NCBI GenBank assembly: GCA_015350385.1
Contig: WNKI01000002.1
Coordinates: forward strand, 2,208,809-2,272,808
Length of the DNA stretch: 64,000 nt
From: Aculops lycopersici
Lineage: Eukaryota; Arthropoda; Arachnida; Trombidiformes; Eriophyidae
Direction: 5' to 3'
Shown: positions 10,067 to 22,252 of the stretch, piece after piece
How positions within the stretch are numbered: the stretch's first letter is position 1
How the letters are laid out: every line of letters starts with the position of its first letter
Notes under the pieces: model-generated
Databases searched by the model: none
What the model was told of the DNA's origin: nothing
The model's input: only the letters and a program-made list of their open reading frames with translations
Program-made: the position numbers and the translations under genes

Positions 10067-13000
10067 ATGAAAAATCTGCTCTATTGTTGTAATACTTTAT
10101 CGCCAATTACAAAAACCATTCTACTTGTCATATATCTGCTATGGCTTCACCTCTCCAACAAGCACACAGGTCAAGCGGCGGCCACAGGTAACCAGATGAG
10201 TGGTGTTAGTGAATTGGCAAATATAATTGGTCTTAGCACCGGAAGTGGAGCGCAGCCGCAGCATCAGAGATCAAGTAGCGCCAATTTGATTGCGCCACCA
10301 GCCAACTCGCTGACCCCAAGTTCAGCGATAGCGACGTATCCTCAGGCGTCGAGTCGCGAGATTGAGAAGCAAATTGTGGACAAAATTCTGGGCGAAGGTT
10401 ATGATAAACGAATTAGACCAGCCGGCTCTGGTCCATACAATGCAAGTCGGCCAGGTAAGTCTATTACCATTATCACCGTCATGGTTAAACTCTAGTATTT
10501 GTGTGCAGTTTGTGTTAAGTGAGATCGAGCACTAGCACTGCCACCTGTACTTGGTATTGAATGGGGGAAGTACCACTAATTGGGTTGCCCCTTAGGTTGA
10601 TTTTCTTGAATTTGTGGCTGCTCTTGCCTATTCTCTTGTTAGGTGTACAGTGTTCCGCAACTAGCAAAGGAAGTTTGTGTTGCGAAATACAGATGTTACT
10701 AGCCAGCCAGCCAGACGGTCGGTCGGTCGGTCGGTCGGCTGGACTTGGGTCGGTGAATGGAGTTTCCGCCGGAAGATCCATCATGATGTTGCGCCGTTTT
10801 GTTATGGGCTTTTGTATGCATCGCGACTTATGCAAAAGTGGGATAGAGTTGAGCACAACAACGATTGATTGCATTTCGTCTCTCAGTTGGATGAAGGTTG
10901 TTACTTTCCCTTGTTACGCTGCACCATGATGACGTTGCAACAACCACTGTGCAAACCAATGATGCAAAAGGCGCCTACAGATAGAGGAGGAGGAGGAGGA
11001 GAGACAACATTAAGCGGTTGCTGTGGTTTTGGGCCAAAATTGAGCAGCAGTCGCATGATGGTGGCAAAATTTCTTCGGCCTCTCCCCACAAGAGAGCACC
11101 ATCGGCGAAAGCAACAATAACGAGCCGCTCGCCACCATCTTGGCGCTTGCTCTTTTTGTGCGCCACTTCCGCTGCCTTCTCTAGCGTCGTCGTCATCGTC
11201 GCCACAACCAACCAATCGACAAGATGGAAGCAAGCAAACTAGAGACAGTAAAAGATTGGTGGACGCACTCGGTGGTGCAGCGGCGCAAGGTGGTTGTTGC
11301 CAGTATCACTCTAGCTATTGCTCCAACTCTTGAGAGACTCGACGATTCATTGCTTCCAGCTGTTAGTCTGGTCTGCAACTAAAGCAATGAGCTCATTTTT
11401 GCCACGATTCTGGTCTCGCAACCAAAGAGCTGAGGGCCGAGAACCAAACACCGAAGCAATCTGTTAAAGCCGCCCCAAGATTCCAACACAATGAGATCGC
11501 TTCGTTTTCGTTTCGTTTCGTTTCGTTTCAATTCATTCAATACACTCCACATGGAGAGCAGACGTTGCGAGACCAAGAATCCAATTTTCTACTTCGTCGC
11601 GTTCTCCCACTTGCTCGTGGTGGTGTCCCTCTCCCTCGCCTGCCTTCCGCTGGCAACCTCAACTTGCTCCTCCTAGTTGCCACCACTTAAGTATGAGCTT
11701 TCCACTTTTGCTCGCCACTCACTTCCGTTTCCTCTTTTTCCAGGCTGACAAAAGTATCCCCTCGCCTCAATCTAGTGGAACGGACTGTTGCCTCTACCGT
11801 TGAAGTAGTCGTCTTCTCTCTGGTAGGCTAAACCGACGTTTCAATGTGGCTTGCGTCTATCTCTGTCTGTCTGTCTGTCTGTCTGTTGGTGGAAACGCTT
11901 TAGCCATCCACAATCACAACGAAGGGAATGGAAAGGTTCTTCCTGGGCATTAGGTAAGTGACCAGTTGAGTTTTGATTTTGGTTGGATTCAGTTTTGGTT
12001 TCGGTCAAGCTGAGTCCAATGGATATTCAATCAGGAAGACAAACACCTTCTTTTTTCGCTGAGTCACATGGGGGAGGATGCAAATTTTTTCGTCGCAACT
12101 CTTGCTCTTTTGCCTCCCACACTCGAGGAGCGAGTTTAGTTACACCAGCCAAAAGCTTGTCGACCGTCCACTTAAATCAAGCAAATCTTCCTCTTTTTTC
12201 TTTCTCGTGGGCGTAGCTCAGTCCGTTAGGCAAATCGACTGTCAGCTCCTCTGTTGCCGAGTGGTTTAATATGTCGCCTCACTGTTGGGGGCGGGGAAAC
12301 CGGATTTTGCTCAATCCAAGAGGCTAGCCTGCCTGCCGAGATGCTAGCCGGCCAAAGGGCGCCAATGACGACAATGGCAACCACAGCTCACTGATGCGTG
12401 ACCACAGTGCCATAGCCGCCGCCTCCAATCTGTTGGCCCCTCGATTGGCCACTCGATAAAGCAAACGTTGGTTAGCTAGCAGAAGAAGCAGCAGCTCCAG
12501 CCAGCGCGGAATGCTCTCTCTGTCGGCGGTTCCATTTTTAGCCCCGCAGCTTAGTCTCCATCGTCGTCGTCGTCATCGTCGAGTCCGCAACTACTACTAT
12601 AACTTTACCCGAAATGGAAATTGGCGCCCAATTGCAACGCTAGGCGCCGATTTCCACTGGGCGCCATGTGATATGCGACTCAAGACTCCAGACTCGAGAC
12701 TCGGCGGCAACCTCGCGACCGACATGATGCACAAGCGACAAGTGGCCTCAGCTTCCGGGACAAACAAGAGGCTAGTTTAGTTATACGCCACCCGAGAGTT
12801 ACACCGAACCCTCTCTAAGCTGAAGTGGCGGCGACGGCGACTCACGCCGACAAGCAAGCGGCCGTTTGCCTGTTTGCGCTTCACTGGATTCGGCCGACGC
12901 CTAGCGCGGCAAAAGACAGCTGAAGCTTGCTGGCAAGATCCAAACGCATAGCGCCCACCAGTCTGAACCTCTACTTCCGGCTGCCAACATAGTCTGTGCC

Positions 13001-16000
13001 AACGAGCCGACCGACTGGCTAGCCGAGATTTGCTCGCCTCCAAGTTAGATCACACCACCGATTGCCTGATGGGTCCCCAGCAAGCAGCTCGTTGCTCGCT
13101 TTCCAAAAGAGCAAACTATTTCTCAGCTCCGCCGGCCACTTGAGTCGCTCCACTGCCACACCGACCCACCGACCAATCGACCGACCGACTGGCTGACTGG
13201 CGTCTAATTTGACAGGCTGTCCAAACGGCAGCAGCAGCAGCAAACAGTCGGATCGAGTGTTTCTCCTAAGCTCCTTGCTTAAATTTGTGTCGTCCTTGTT
13301 TTGTTCCTGGAACTTGACGCAAAGTAACTGCATAGTAAGCGGCCGAGCCAAAGACCTGAGTCCAACGATGACCATCAAGCCGGAGACTGGGCTAAAGCTG
13401 GCTCAAGAAGATGATCGCAACTGGGACACGCAATCAATACAAGCCGCCGGTTGCGTGCATTAATTGCTCAGGTTTCTCTCCCCAAATACACGGTCCCCAT
13501 CTTTGCTTGTCTCTGGCAAAGTGCTGAGGGCGAGTTTCAATGATAGCAAACGCAATAAACTGAAACGAGTGCGATGATTAATGGGTTGCCTCCATTACAT
13601 GAGGGTGCCAGTTTGACTGGGTCACCGAATCTCTGTAACTTGTGTGAAAATTGGTGGGCAGGGTGCAGGTGAGCGCATGCGTATGTGGTGCTATTTCCAG
13701 GTATCAAAACACCTCGAGTGACCTTTAATTTTTCGGGAATTTCTAGCGCAACTCCAAGGGCAAAAAGCTCAATATCCGACAAGTTCCTTGGGTCAAAAGG
13801 ACACTCAGTTGAAGCATCTCTGTTTCAAGATCACGAAATAGAAAACCTCATTTCAATATCTGAACCTTTTCCGAATTTATACGCTCCAGAGTGTTTTAGG
13901 ATTCTCGAAGGTTCCTGGAAAATCCCGATATCCCCAACTTTGATCTTCATTCAATCCACTTCCGATCCCGAGCTACTCAAAATCTGCAAAGAGTGGGTCT
14001 TACCGAGCATCTCGTACGCGCGGGGCCTCTCTATTACCTGGCGACCTGAAACGAAGTGGAGCTTGTTCAGAGATGATGGCAGAGTCTAATGAAATCAAAT
14101 ACGATCCGCCAAGATGCCCTGAACATAACGAAGAAAACCGTTTTAAGATGTCACTTGTATTGCAAAAGTTATGCAAGATACAGTGAAAATAAACACTGCA
14201 AACGTCTCAGAAGTCGGATTCTGAGCTTCCGGTTGCGTCATTATTATGCTATCGTTCATAGTTTTGGAGATACTAGTGTTTTTTGAAATATTTTTTCGCC
14301 AAAATTAAGGTCCAAAGCACACCAACGGGATTAGCAAAGAAACTCACACGTTGTTCAGACTGTTTAACTAATTATTGAGTCAAATAGTTAGGGGTCCAGG
14401 TCGTTGGAACAGGGAAGCTCGTTGAGCTGTGGAAATCTCTCATACTTAGATCCAAGTGGCCAAATTGTATCTCAAACTCGACGGCCGATTTCAGTGGAGG
14501 AAGTCACGCCACGAGTTAATTGCATAATAAATTGCACCAGTCAATATCGGTGTCGTTTTTTCTTTTCCTTTCAAGCAAAGAGGCTGCATCAACAATCGAG
14601 ACAAGCTGACAGTTTTCGAGGTCGAGCCTCTCAAATAAAGAGGCCATTTGAAGTGGAGTGCTTGTACAGGTTTTACAAGTGCTTTTCGGACTTTTCTCAT
14701 TTGGTTTCAGATTTTTGCTTTTAGGAAGCAGCCAATGAGCGCGCGTAGCGCCATCGCCTGATCTATTTCCTTTTTCGCGCAATCCGAAAGCAAAAAATTA
14801 GAGTCCGAAATGCTATTGTAAAACCTGTAGTGCTTGGTTGCAATAGAAGCTGCAAATGACGGCCATTTGAGCTGAAAGCAAGAAACACAGCTACCAAAGA
14901 CGACAAGAATAACAACATGCTGATCTCAACACTTGGGCCCAAACACCGAACCACTTGGTTCCAAATGGACGAGTTCAATTTCGTCGCTAACTCGCCTCTC
15001 GAGTTGGATCTCCTTCCTGGTTGCTTTTCCCTGCTAGCTTAATATCCGGCAGCCGGCAAGTGGCTACAACATCTTAATCGGAGCGCCAAGTGTCAGCTAG
15101 CTGGCGAGCTGATTGTTTTTATCTAGACGGCATCTCTTTCTCTCTTTAAGCATCGCTATCTAGCTAGCCAGCTAGTCAGCCCGAGGATTGGATGGAATGG
15201 AAACAACAGAAACTCGCCCACTCGCTTTACTCTAAAGCGCAAATTGATTACATATAACTGGGCCCATCCAGTCGCTTGCTTGCTAGCTAGCTTCCAACTG
15301 AACTGAACTAAAACCAAAACTGGGCCCAAGACAAAGACATCTTTCCTCGCAACTGCCAACGAAACACAACGGACTTTCGTGGGCCTGAAACTTATGGAAG
15401 TTTAACTCACTCCCTCATTGGACTGCCATTAACGGTGGCCAGCACCCAGTGGCCATGGAGTGAGGTGCAAAAATAGCGCTAGAAACTGGGTCTAGTTCAC
15501 CATATCCGCTGCTCAAGTGGCTGGTTGCGTGATCGCGACTCGCGGGTGGCAGAAGTAGAGGCAGCATCAGCCTATCGGTGGTGGTAAATGATGAATCAGG
15601 CAGCGAGCTAGAAACAAACACCTGAGATTTCAGAGAAGCGATAGTGTGACTCTATTTCTCTTTCTCTCTCACTGAAAGTGGATGTAAAGCTTGCGACACC
15701 AACAGCCAGCAGTTAGTTTGTTGTTGTTTCAAAGAGAAAACTTAACTTAAAAGTACCGTAAATCATAACTCCAGGTGGCTGGTTGGCCGACAAGCTAGCA
15801 GCTAGCTTGCCAGCAAGAATCAAACTGGAGCGAGTTGTGACAAACTTGATAAATAGCCGCTCAAAAAGCAGTGGCTAGCCAGTGGGCCCCATGCATCTAG
15901 TCGCTTGTGTTGGTTGGTTTGAGCTGAGCTGAGTTGAGGTATGACAGCGAATAGCTGTGAGTTTGCATTTTCTCCCTCCACCAACCTCAAGGCCCGAGCT

Positions 16001-19000
16001 ACTTCCGGTGGTCGAGCGAGTTTTTTGCTTTCTCTTCTTTTGCAAACTAATCATAGACTTACGATAGTATGAAACTTGGATCTGGTAGCTAGAGCGGCTC
16101 AACCACCAGACGCTGCTGTCTTTCGTCCATCTCTAGTTTAGCCCCCGTGTTAGCTGGCTAGCTAGTAAACAAATAACAATAACAACTACTACATCTAGTT
16201 AGAACTTTTAGAGGGCAGATCTAGCTCAGAGCTCAGCACGAGCTTATCGGCTTCGAGGGCAAATTCCGCTTGGCAAGCTGGCAAAAAATGTGGATGTGCA
16301 GTTTGCTCACTCTGTTTTGCGTTGCTCATCATCCAATTGATCCTTCCCATTTGCTTTCTCTCTCCCTCTCTTTCGCTAGCCTCTCTATACACAATCTCTA
16401 TTCAATCAGTCGATTTGATTCGATTCAATTCAACTTTTTGCGCTTATGTTGCGTCATTCAATGACTCACTTTACGATGGCAACAAGAGTCGCTGCCACTT
16501 CCGCCGCCAACGAGCCCAATAGTGTCAACTAAGCAATCTGACGTCACACTGTATACTCCTGTTGTTTATGCTTCCGCATCGGTTGACCAAACTCAGTTGC
16601 TTCCGTTGATGGCCAACAGCAAGTTAAGCAACCGGCCAACCACTCTAACTGGCGGGCTGGTGTTTGCTCACTTGACGACAATCGACTGACCATGGTCTGG
16701 TGATGTAATTACTTGGCTTTCTTCTCTTTGCAATCCAAATGAATGGAAATCCGACGTGGTGATAGCAAAGTGAAAAAGTGCAACAGCCACGTCGGATTGT
16801 ATTGGAATGTTTCAGCGAGAAATGTTTCCGGTTGAAGCCGTTGGACTAGCGGAACTCGATGCGATTGTTTTATCGCCTCTAGATCTCAGGTATTTACGAT
16901 CATCATCACCATGAACACCCTTACCATCATCGTTGCAACACAATCGCCGATGTTACTGCCCCACCTTCCCTGATTCCCATCTATCCCTCCAAAACATACA
17001 TTGAGCTGGAGTTTATTCCTGTGAGAACTCTCAAGGGTCCCGTTGGCGGTTATTGGTAGCGTAAATTTACCCTCCCGATGGACCCAGAGCCGAATAGACT
17101 GCCTTTGAGGAGAGATTACAGCGTTAGCAAAATTGCCCGACGCTGCGGATATTTGGCCTGGCACGTACGCAAACAAATCTTGCCCACAGCCAGGCGACCA
17201 ACGACCACCGGTAAACTTCCGGTTCCGCCAAAGGCACACAGACACACAAAGACTCGTGCGGTGAGCGGTTCTTTGGTTTGTTGTGGTTGTTGCTGTGGTC
17301 GCGCTTGTGGTTGCAACGAAACTAGACCACCTTTAAATGATCGGCCCAATTGGGTTAGCTTGTCCTCGTCGTCGTCGATCGTCGTTTTTGGTCGTCTCTG
17401 GCAGCCAAAAAGGGAGACACCTCAGGTGAAGTCCGTGACTTTGCGGTCTCGGTCGCAGTCGCAGCTGCGACAAGTGTAGAGTTGAAAAAAACTGCACTAG
17501 CAAATAAAAGCTTTGACCTGGATCTAACTGACCAACGGTTTACCTGCTTCCATTTTTGATGGTTTTCGTGTCTCTATTTCTCGTTCCAGCGTTTAGTTGT
17601 AGCTAAGTGGAAGGTTGAGTTTAGTTTTGCTGAGTTGAGTTGAACAAAATGGACTCAACCATACTGGCAACCAAGAGACTCGGTCCCATGGAAGCTGACA
17701 GAGTTAAGGGGCGTGGCCTTGAGATGACAAATTGGCCTCCGCTTTTCTTTTCTCTGCTTCCACTTAAATAACCAAGTTGAGCTCCTTCTCTTTGTATAGC
17801 TGAGGTTTACCTGATAGGAAGCTAACTTGAGATTCAGGTTCAAAAATAACTAACTTTAATTCAATGATTGAACCCCCAAATTCCAAATCAAACCGGAAAT
17901 AACAATCACAGGCAGCGATGGACCGACGATCGTTAGAGTGAACACATTGGTTAGGAGCATATCAAAGATTGATGACGTCACTATGGTAAGTAGCAAGTGT
18001 CTAGCTCGCTAGCTATCGATCTAATTATAGTCAATCCGAAGGAGATCGAGATGCTCTTGCGCCCAAAGCGAGAGCCTTGGCCCTTGTTGGTGGGCTAGTT
18101 GCTAGAGTAAATCTCGCAGTTTGAGTTTCAAATATGCAATCATAACAAACGACCAGCTGGCAAGCTAATGGTCTCGCCAGTTTGCTTCCTTGTCGTCTGC
18201 CGTTGCTGCCTCAACTTTGCTTTCTCGGGCGCAACGAGGGCCTCGCCCGAGGCTTTGGCGCGTCAAATTCACAGTTGAAATAGCAACTTGTCCTGCAAAC
18301 TCGGCTAGTGATTTGCGTTCCATGAACTCGACTGCCGACAGAAGTGGCAGCAGCAACAGCAAGCTTGCCAGCGACTAAAATCCAATCCCTCTCTCTGTTT
18401 TTGACATTGAGCTAGCAGCGTCATGTGCAACCCAATTGGGGTTACGTAACGTTGCTCTAGGTGCTATCCGTAACCCATTGGCAGGTCGCGCGAGTTTTGG
18501 TTCACGAGTTGAGTTGCGTTGTGTTGCGTCGCGCTGATCCCTTTCAAGAAAACCACCGCCTGGAAGCGACTAGAGAGCGAGCAAGAGACGAAAAAACTAT
18601 CAGCCGCTCGGTCGAGTGGCATTTCGCCTCTCGCTAGATCAACTGGCAGCTTGGTGCGCTTATTCGTCTCACGTACACTCCTGAACTGCCAGCGACCTGG
18701 CCACTTCCGGCCAGCTCCGAGGATCTAGGCTACTTGCATACGAGTCGCTCATGAAGATTCAGTGCTTTTGGGGAGGAGAGGAAAAAAGTGTCGCTTGGAT
18801 TTGTATTTGGGCCGCAACTTCATTCATCGTATTCCTTACGCTACTGTTGGGCGCATCACGAGCATCATCATCATCATCAGATTACAGTACATGAGCCGAG
18901 TTAAGTCTCGCACTCTGGTCTACTTGCTCCTCCTCTCGACGACGCAACTTGCGACGATGGACAAGAGCTATCGCTCGTTGCTTTCTGCTTGTTTGCGACC

Positions 19001-22000
19001 TTAATTCTTGGAAATGCAAGTAGAGTTTGCATAACAACAACAATCATTGTGAGCAAATCGGGCGGCAAATTTGAATTTCGCCAAGAATGAATGGAAATCG
19101 CAAATCCCTTCCTCGTTTTTGCTTTCACTTGGAGCTTAGATTGCCAAATAACAAGCACAGGAGAGAGAGAGAGAGGAAGAAACGGTGTTGCCATGAATAA
19201 TAACCACCGGCGATCCATCATTTGCTTAGCGACCCTATGTGCGCGTCTCCCGCTTGGCTGAAATTCCAATACACAGCACAGTGAGCTGAGAGCTAGGCGC
19301 AATGGCCGCCCGCTCAGCGTGCGATACTATCATTTAAATCATTATGCAATCAACCAGCTAACCACTCTCTCTCTCTCCCTTTCTCCTTCTTCTTTTCTCG
19401 ATCTCGATCTCCAATTCAACACTCCATTTGATGAATTATAACGACAACATCAACCGTGGCAAACACGACCGTGAAAAAACCTTTAGGAATACTCTGTTCA
19501 GCTGTCGCTTCGTCAGGAGTGGACCGACGATCGGCTTGCTTTTGGCAAGATGCCGCAATACAAAAACTACGGCTTAAATTCAATTACCCTCACCGAGCAG
19601 GAGCGTCTTTGGAAACCGGATTTGTTTTTCCGCAATGAAAAAGAGGGCCACTTTCACAAGATAATCATGCCCAATGTCTTGCTTAGAATCAAGGGCGAGG
19701 GCGAAGTTCTATACTCGATTCGTATTAGTCTGGTGCTCGCCTGTCCCATGGACTTGAAGTATTATCCATTGGACAAGCAAAATTGCACCATTGAAATGGC
19801 ATCTTACGGTTACCTCGACGAAGATCTCAAGTTTATTTGGAAAGAGGAGAATCCGGTTCAAATTGCAAAGGCTTTAAATTTGCCCAGATTCACTCTGGAA
19901 ACTCATGGGACTGCCTATTGTACCTCGCGCACCACAACAGGCGCCTACAGTTGTTTGAGAATTGATTTAATATTTAAGCGAGAATTCTCGTATTATTTAA
20001 TTCAAATTTATATTCCCTGTTGCATGCTGGTCATCGTTTCCTGGGTTAGCTTTTGGTTGGATCCGAATGCAATTCCGGCTCGAGTTTCGCTTGGAGTTAC
20101 CACGTTACTAACAATGGCCACCCAAATTTCAGGTATCAACGCCTCGCTACCACCTGTTAGCTACACAAAAGCCATTGATGTTTGGACAGGTGTTTGCTTG
20201 ACCTTTGTCTTTGGAGCTCTGCTTGAGTTTGCCCTAGTTAATTATGCCTCGCGAAGCGATCAACACAAGCGCGAAATGCTCACCTCGGCACTGACCCATA
20301 CGCAACAGATGCGTTGGCGCGAGGCTACAGCGGCGGCGGCGGCAGCGGGCGTCGCCCCGCCCACCTCACCGCCGCCCGACGAGAACTCGCCCTCGATGCT
20401 TGCGCAGCTTGGGCCCAATGGAAAGCCGCAGCCCGCCTTCTTCGGGCAGCTGTTCACACCCACCCAGGGAGCCTCGATGGTGGGCGTGCAGCTGCACCCC
20501 CAAGTGGTCACGGCGGGACCCATTGCCACCGCCGACTCAATGTTTAAGCCAACTTCCGGCGGAGTGGCCACCAGCGGCGCAACTCTCCGGTCGGCGGCCA
20601 GCTTGAGGGGAATAGCAACAGTTGAGGGCTCGAATGGAGGTCAGGCGGCTGGAGCGGCCAACGGAAAGATCATGGCCAACGGTGGCCACAATCAGGCGGC
20701 TAATAATCTGGCCAACAAACATATGAACTGCGCACTTCAGTATTTGGTAAGTTCAAACAGTTTTGCGACTGTCTTTTGTCGCTTTCAATTAGATTTGATT
20801 CGCTTGATGCACACCCCTTTTACCTGTTCGAAAGAATCGGGACCGACAACCGTAAACCGATATTGCGCAACTCCATGTCGATGGGCGTCTGGTGTTTACG
20901 GGCCAATTGATCAGCTGAATGTCAATTGTATCAGTCGAAACAGACAGAGACCAACTGCACTGATAACGATTCTTCCGGTCGGATTCCACTGAATTGCACG
21001 ACAAATTTCCAGCCGGAAGTTGAGCGACAGCAACCGTGACGTGATCTCTCCTCGTCCAGTCAACCTATCGCTCGGATGATGATAATAGGCGAGCATCGAC
21101 CTCCTCGCTAGAATTGACGATGACAGTTGGCCCTGAAGCAAAACGATAGACTGGCCACGAGATTAGCTGGCTAGTTGAATGGCAGGCTGATCACGGGGAA
21201 ACGAACGAGTGACGAATCCCGAGGGACCAAGCAAAGCAAACATTTCCGCGTTTTCCACATCCCAGTGTCTCGAGGGCCCGAGTCCATTCGCCACGCTGGC
21301 CGGCCGGCCGTCTAGTAATGATATAATGGTAATGTGAGGCCATTAGTCGCAGCCAGTTTTGCTGGCCGCTTGATACTGAGCTAAACAAATCGTTAGCCGA
21401 CAGTTGGCCTGTTAGTCGGAGACTTGCTCGGTGCGCCCAAGTGGCCTCCTTGAAAATTATCTCCAATCCTTAGAGCTAGAGAAATATAGCTAGCCAATGA
21501 GCCTCTCGTCTAGACTGATGAATTGATGACCACTACCACGACAGATCCACGACGAGCCATCGATTCATCAGCGTTTCAAGTTAACGACTTGCACGACGAC
21601 GAAATAAGACCAAATTGAAGACGACCACAACGACAACCAAGCTGATCGATTGCCCTCTCGTGTCTGTCAGTCAATCGGTTGGTCGAATCACCTCCCCTTT
21701 GGGTGTGTGAGAGTTGGTTTGTTTTGAGATGAGTCCTTCCATTTCGCTTCCCCTCGCCATCAACAACAAACCACCACTCGATTGCGACCTCAGGCAACCA
21801 CCAAAGTCTAGCGAAACTCGACACTCGTTAGCCATCTGCCACTGCCTCTTCCAGGCGCATCATTATCGCACCACAAAGCTCCAGGGCCAACCAACTCGCT
21901 GCCATTCAAAGCTCGCGAGAATTGGCCAGCCAATAATGTTGTTTGCGTTTGTATTAGAAGAAATCATCCCTCTGGACTGACCAACCGAGCAACCGACTGA

Positions 22001-22208
22001 CGTGTTGAGTTTTCCGTTTGCCCGCTTAGTTCCCTTGCGGGCTAGTGGATCGATTGAGTTGCTGGGGTAATTGCTAGTGGAGGTTTTCGACGACCACCAG
22101 CAGCAGAGCGAAGACGGCACTTGGTCTTTCCGAGTCGCTAGGCGCTGGAAGGTTCCTAGCGCAAAACGCGCCGCCCAAACCAAAATAATCTGCCAATCAG
22201 TGAGCACC

Positions 22209-22252
<44 letters not shown>

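Larger units (their letters stand above)
10455..17911 (+). other. GluCl intron 1 (7.5 kb)
   Basis: The donor is CCAG followed by gtaagt; the acceptor is acaatcacag before the 74-nt exon. This is by far the largest intron inferred in the window. It contains tetranucleotide repeats (10703-10738, 11861-11886), a GTTTC run (11501-11529), a perfect 12-bp hairpin (16748-16798) and a compositionally different block near 13.5-14.3 kb. Open frames inside lack family likeness. Further GluCl exons that are alternatively spliced could be hidden here; I found only one. Confidence 0.75.

Noticed and set aside
12205..12300. tRNA-like text (GTTGCCGAGTGGTTTAA, similar to a tRNA-Ser/Leu D arm)
   Set aside because: No matching acceptor stem, anticodon arm or T-loop consensus in the expected places.
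19550..20992. Reading the GluCl core as one 480-codon gene starting at 19550
   Set aside because: The frame begins inside the ligand-binding domain and would end without M4; upstream and downstream exons restore both ends of a canonical Cys-loop receptor.
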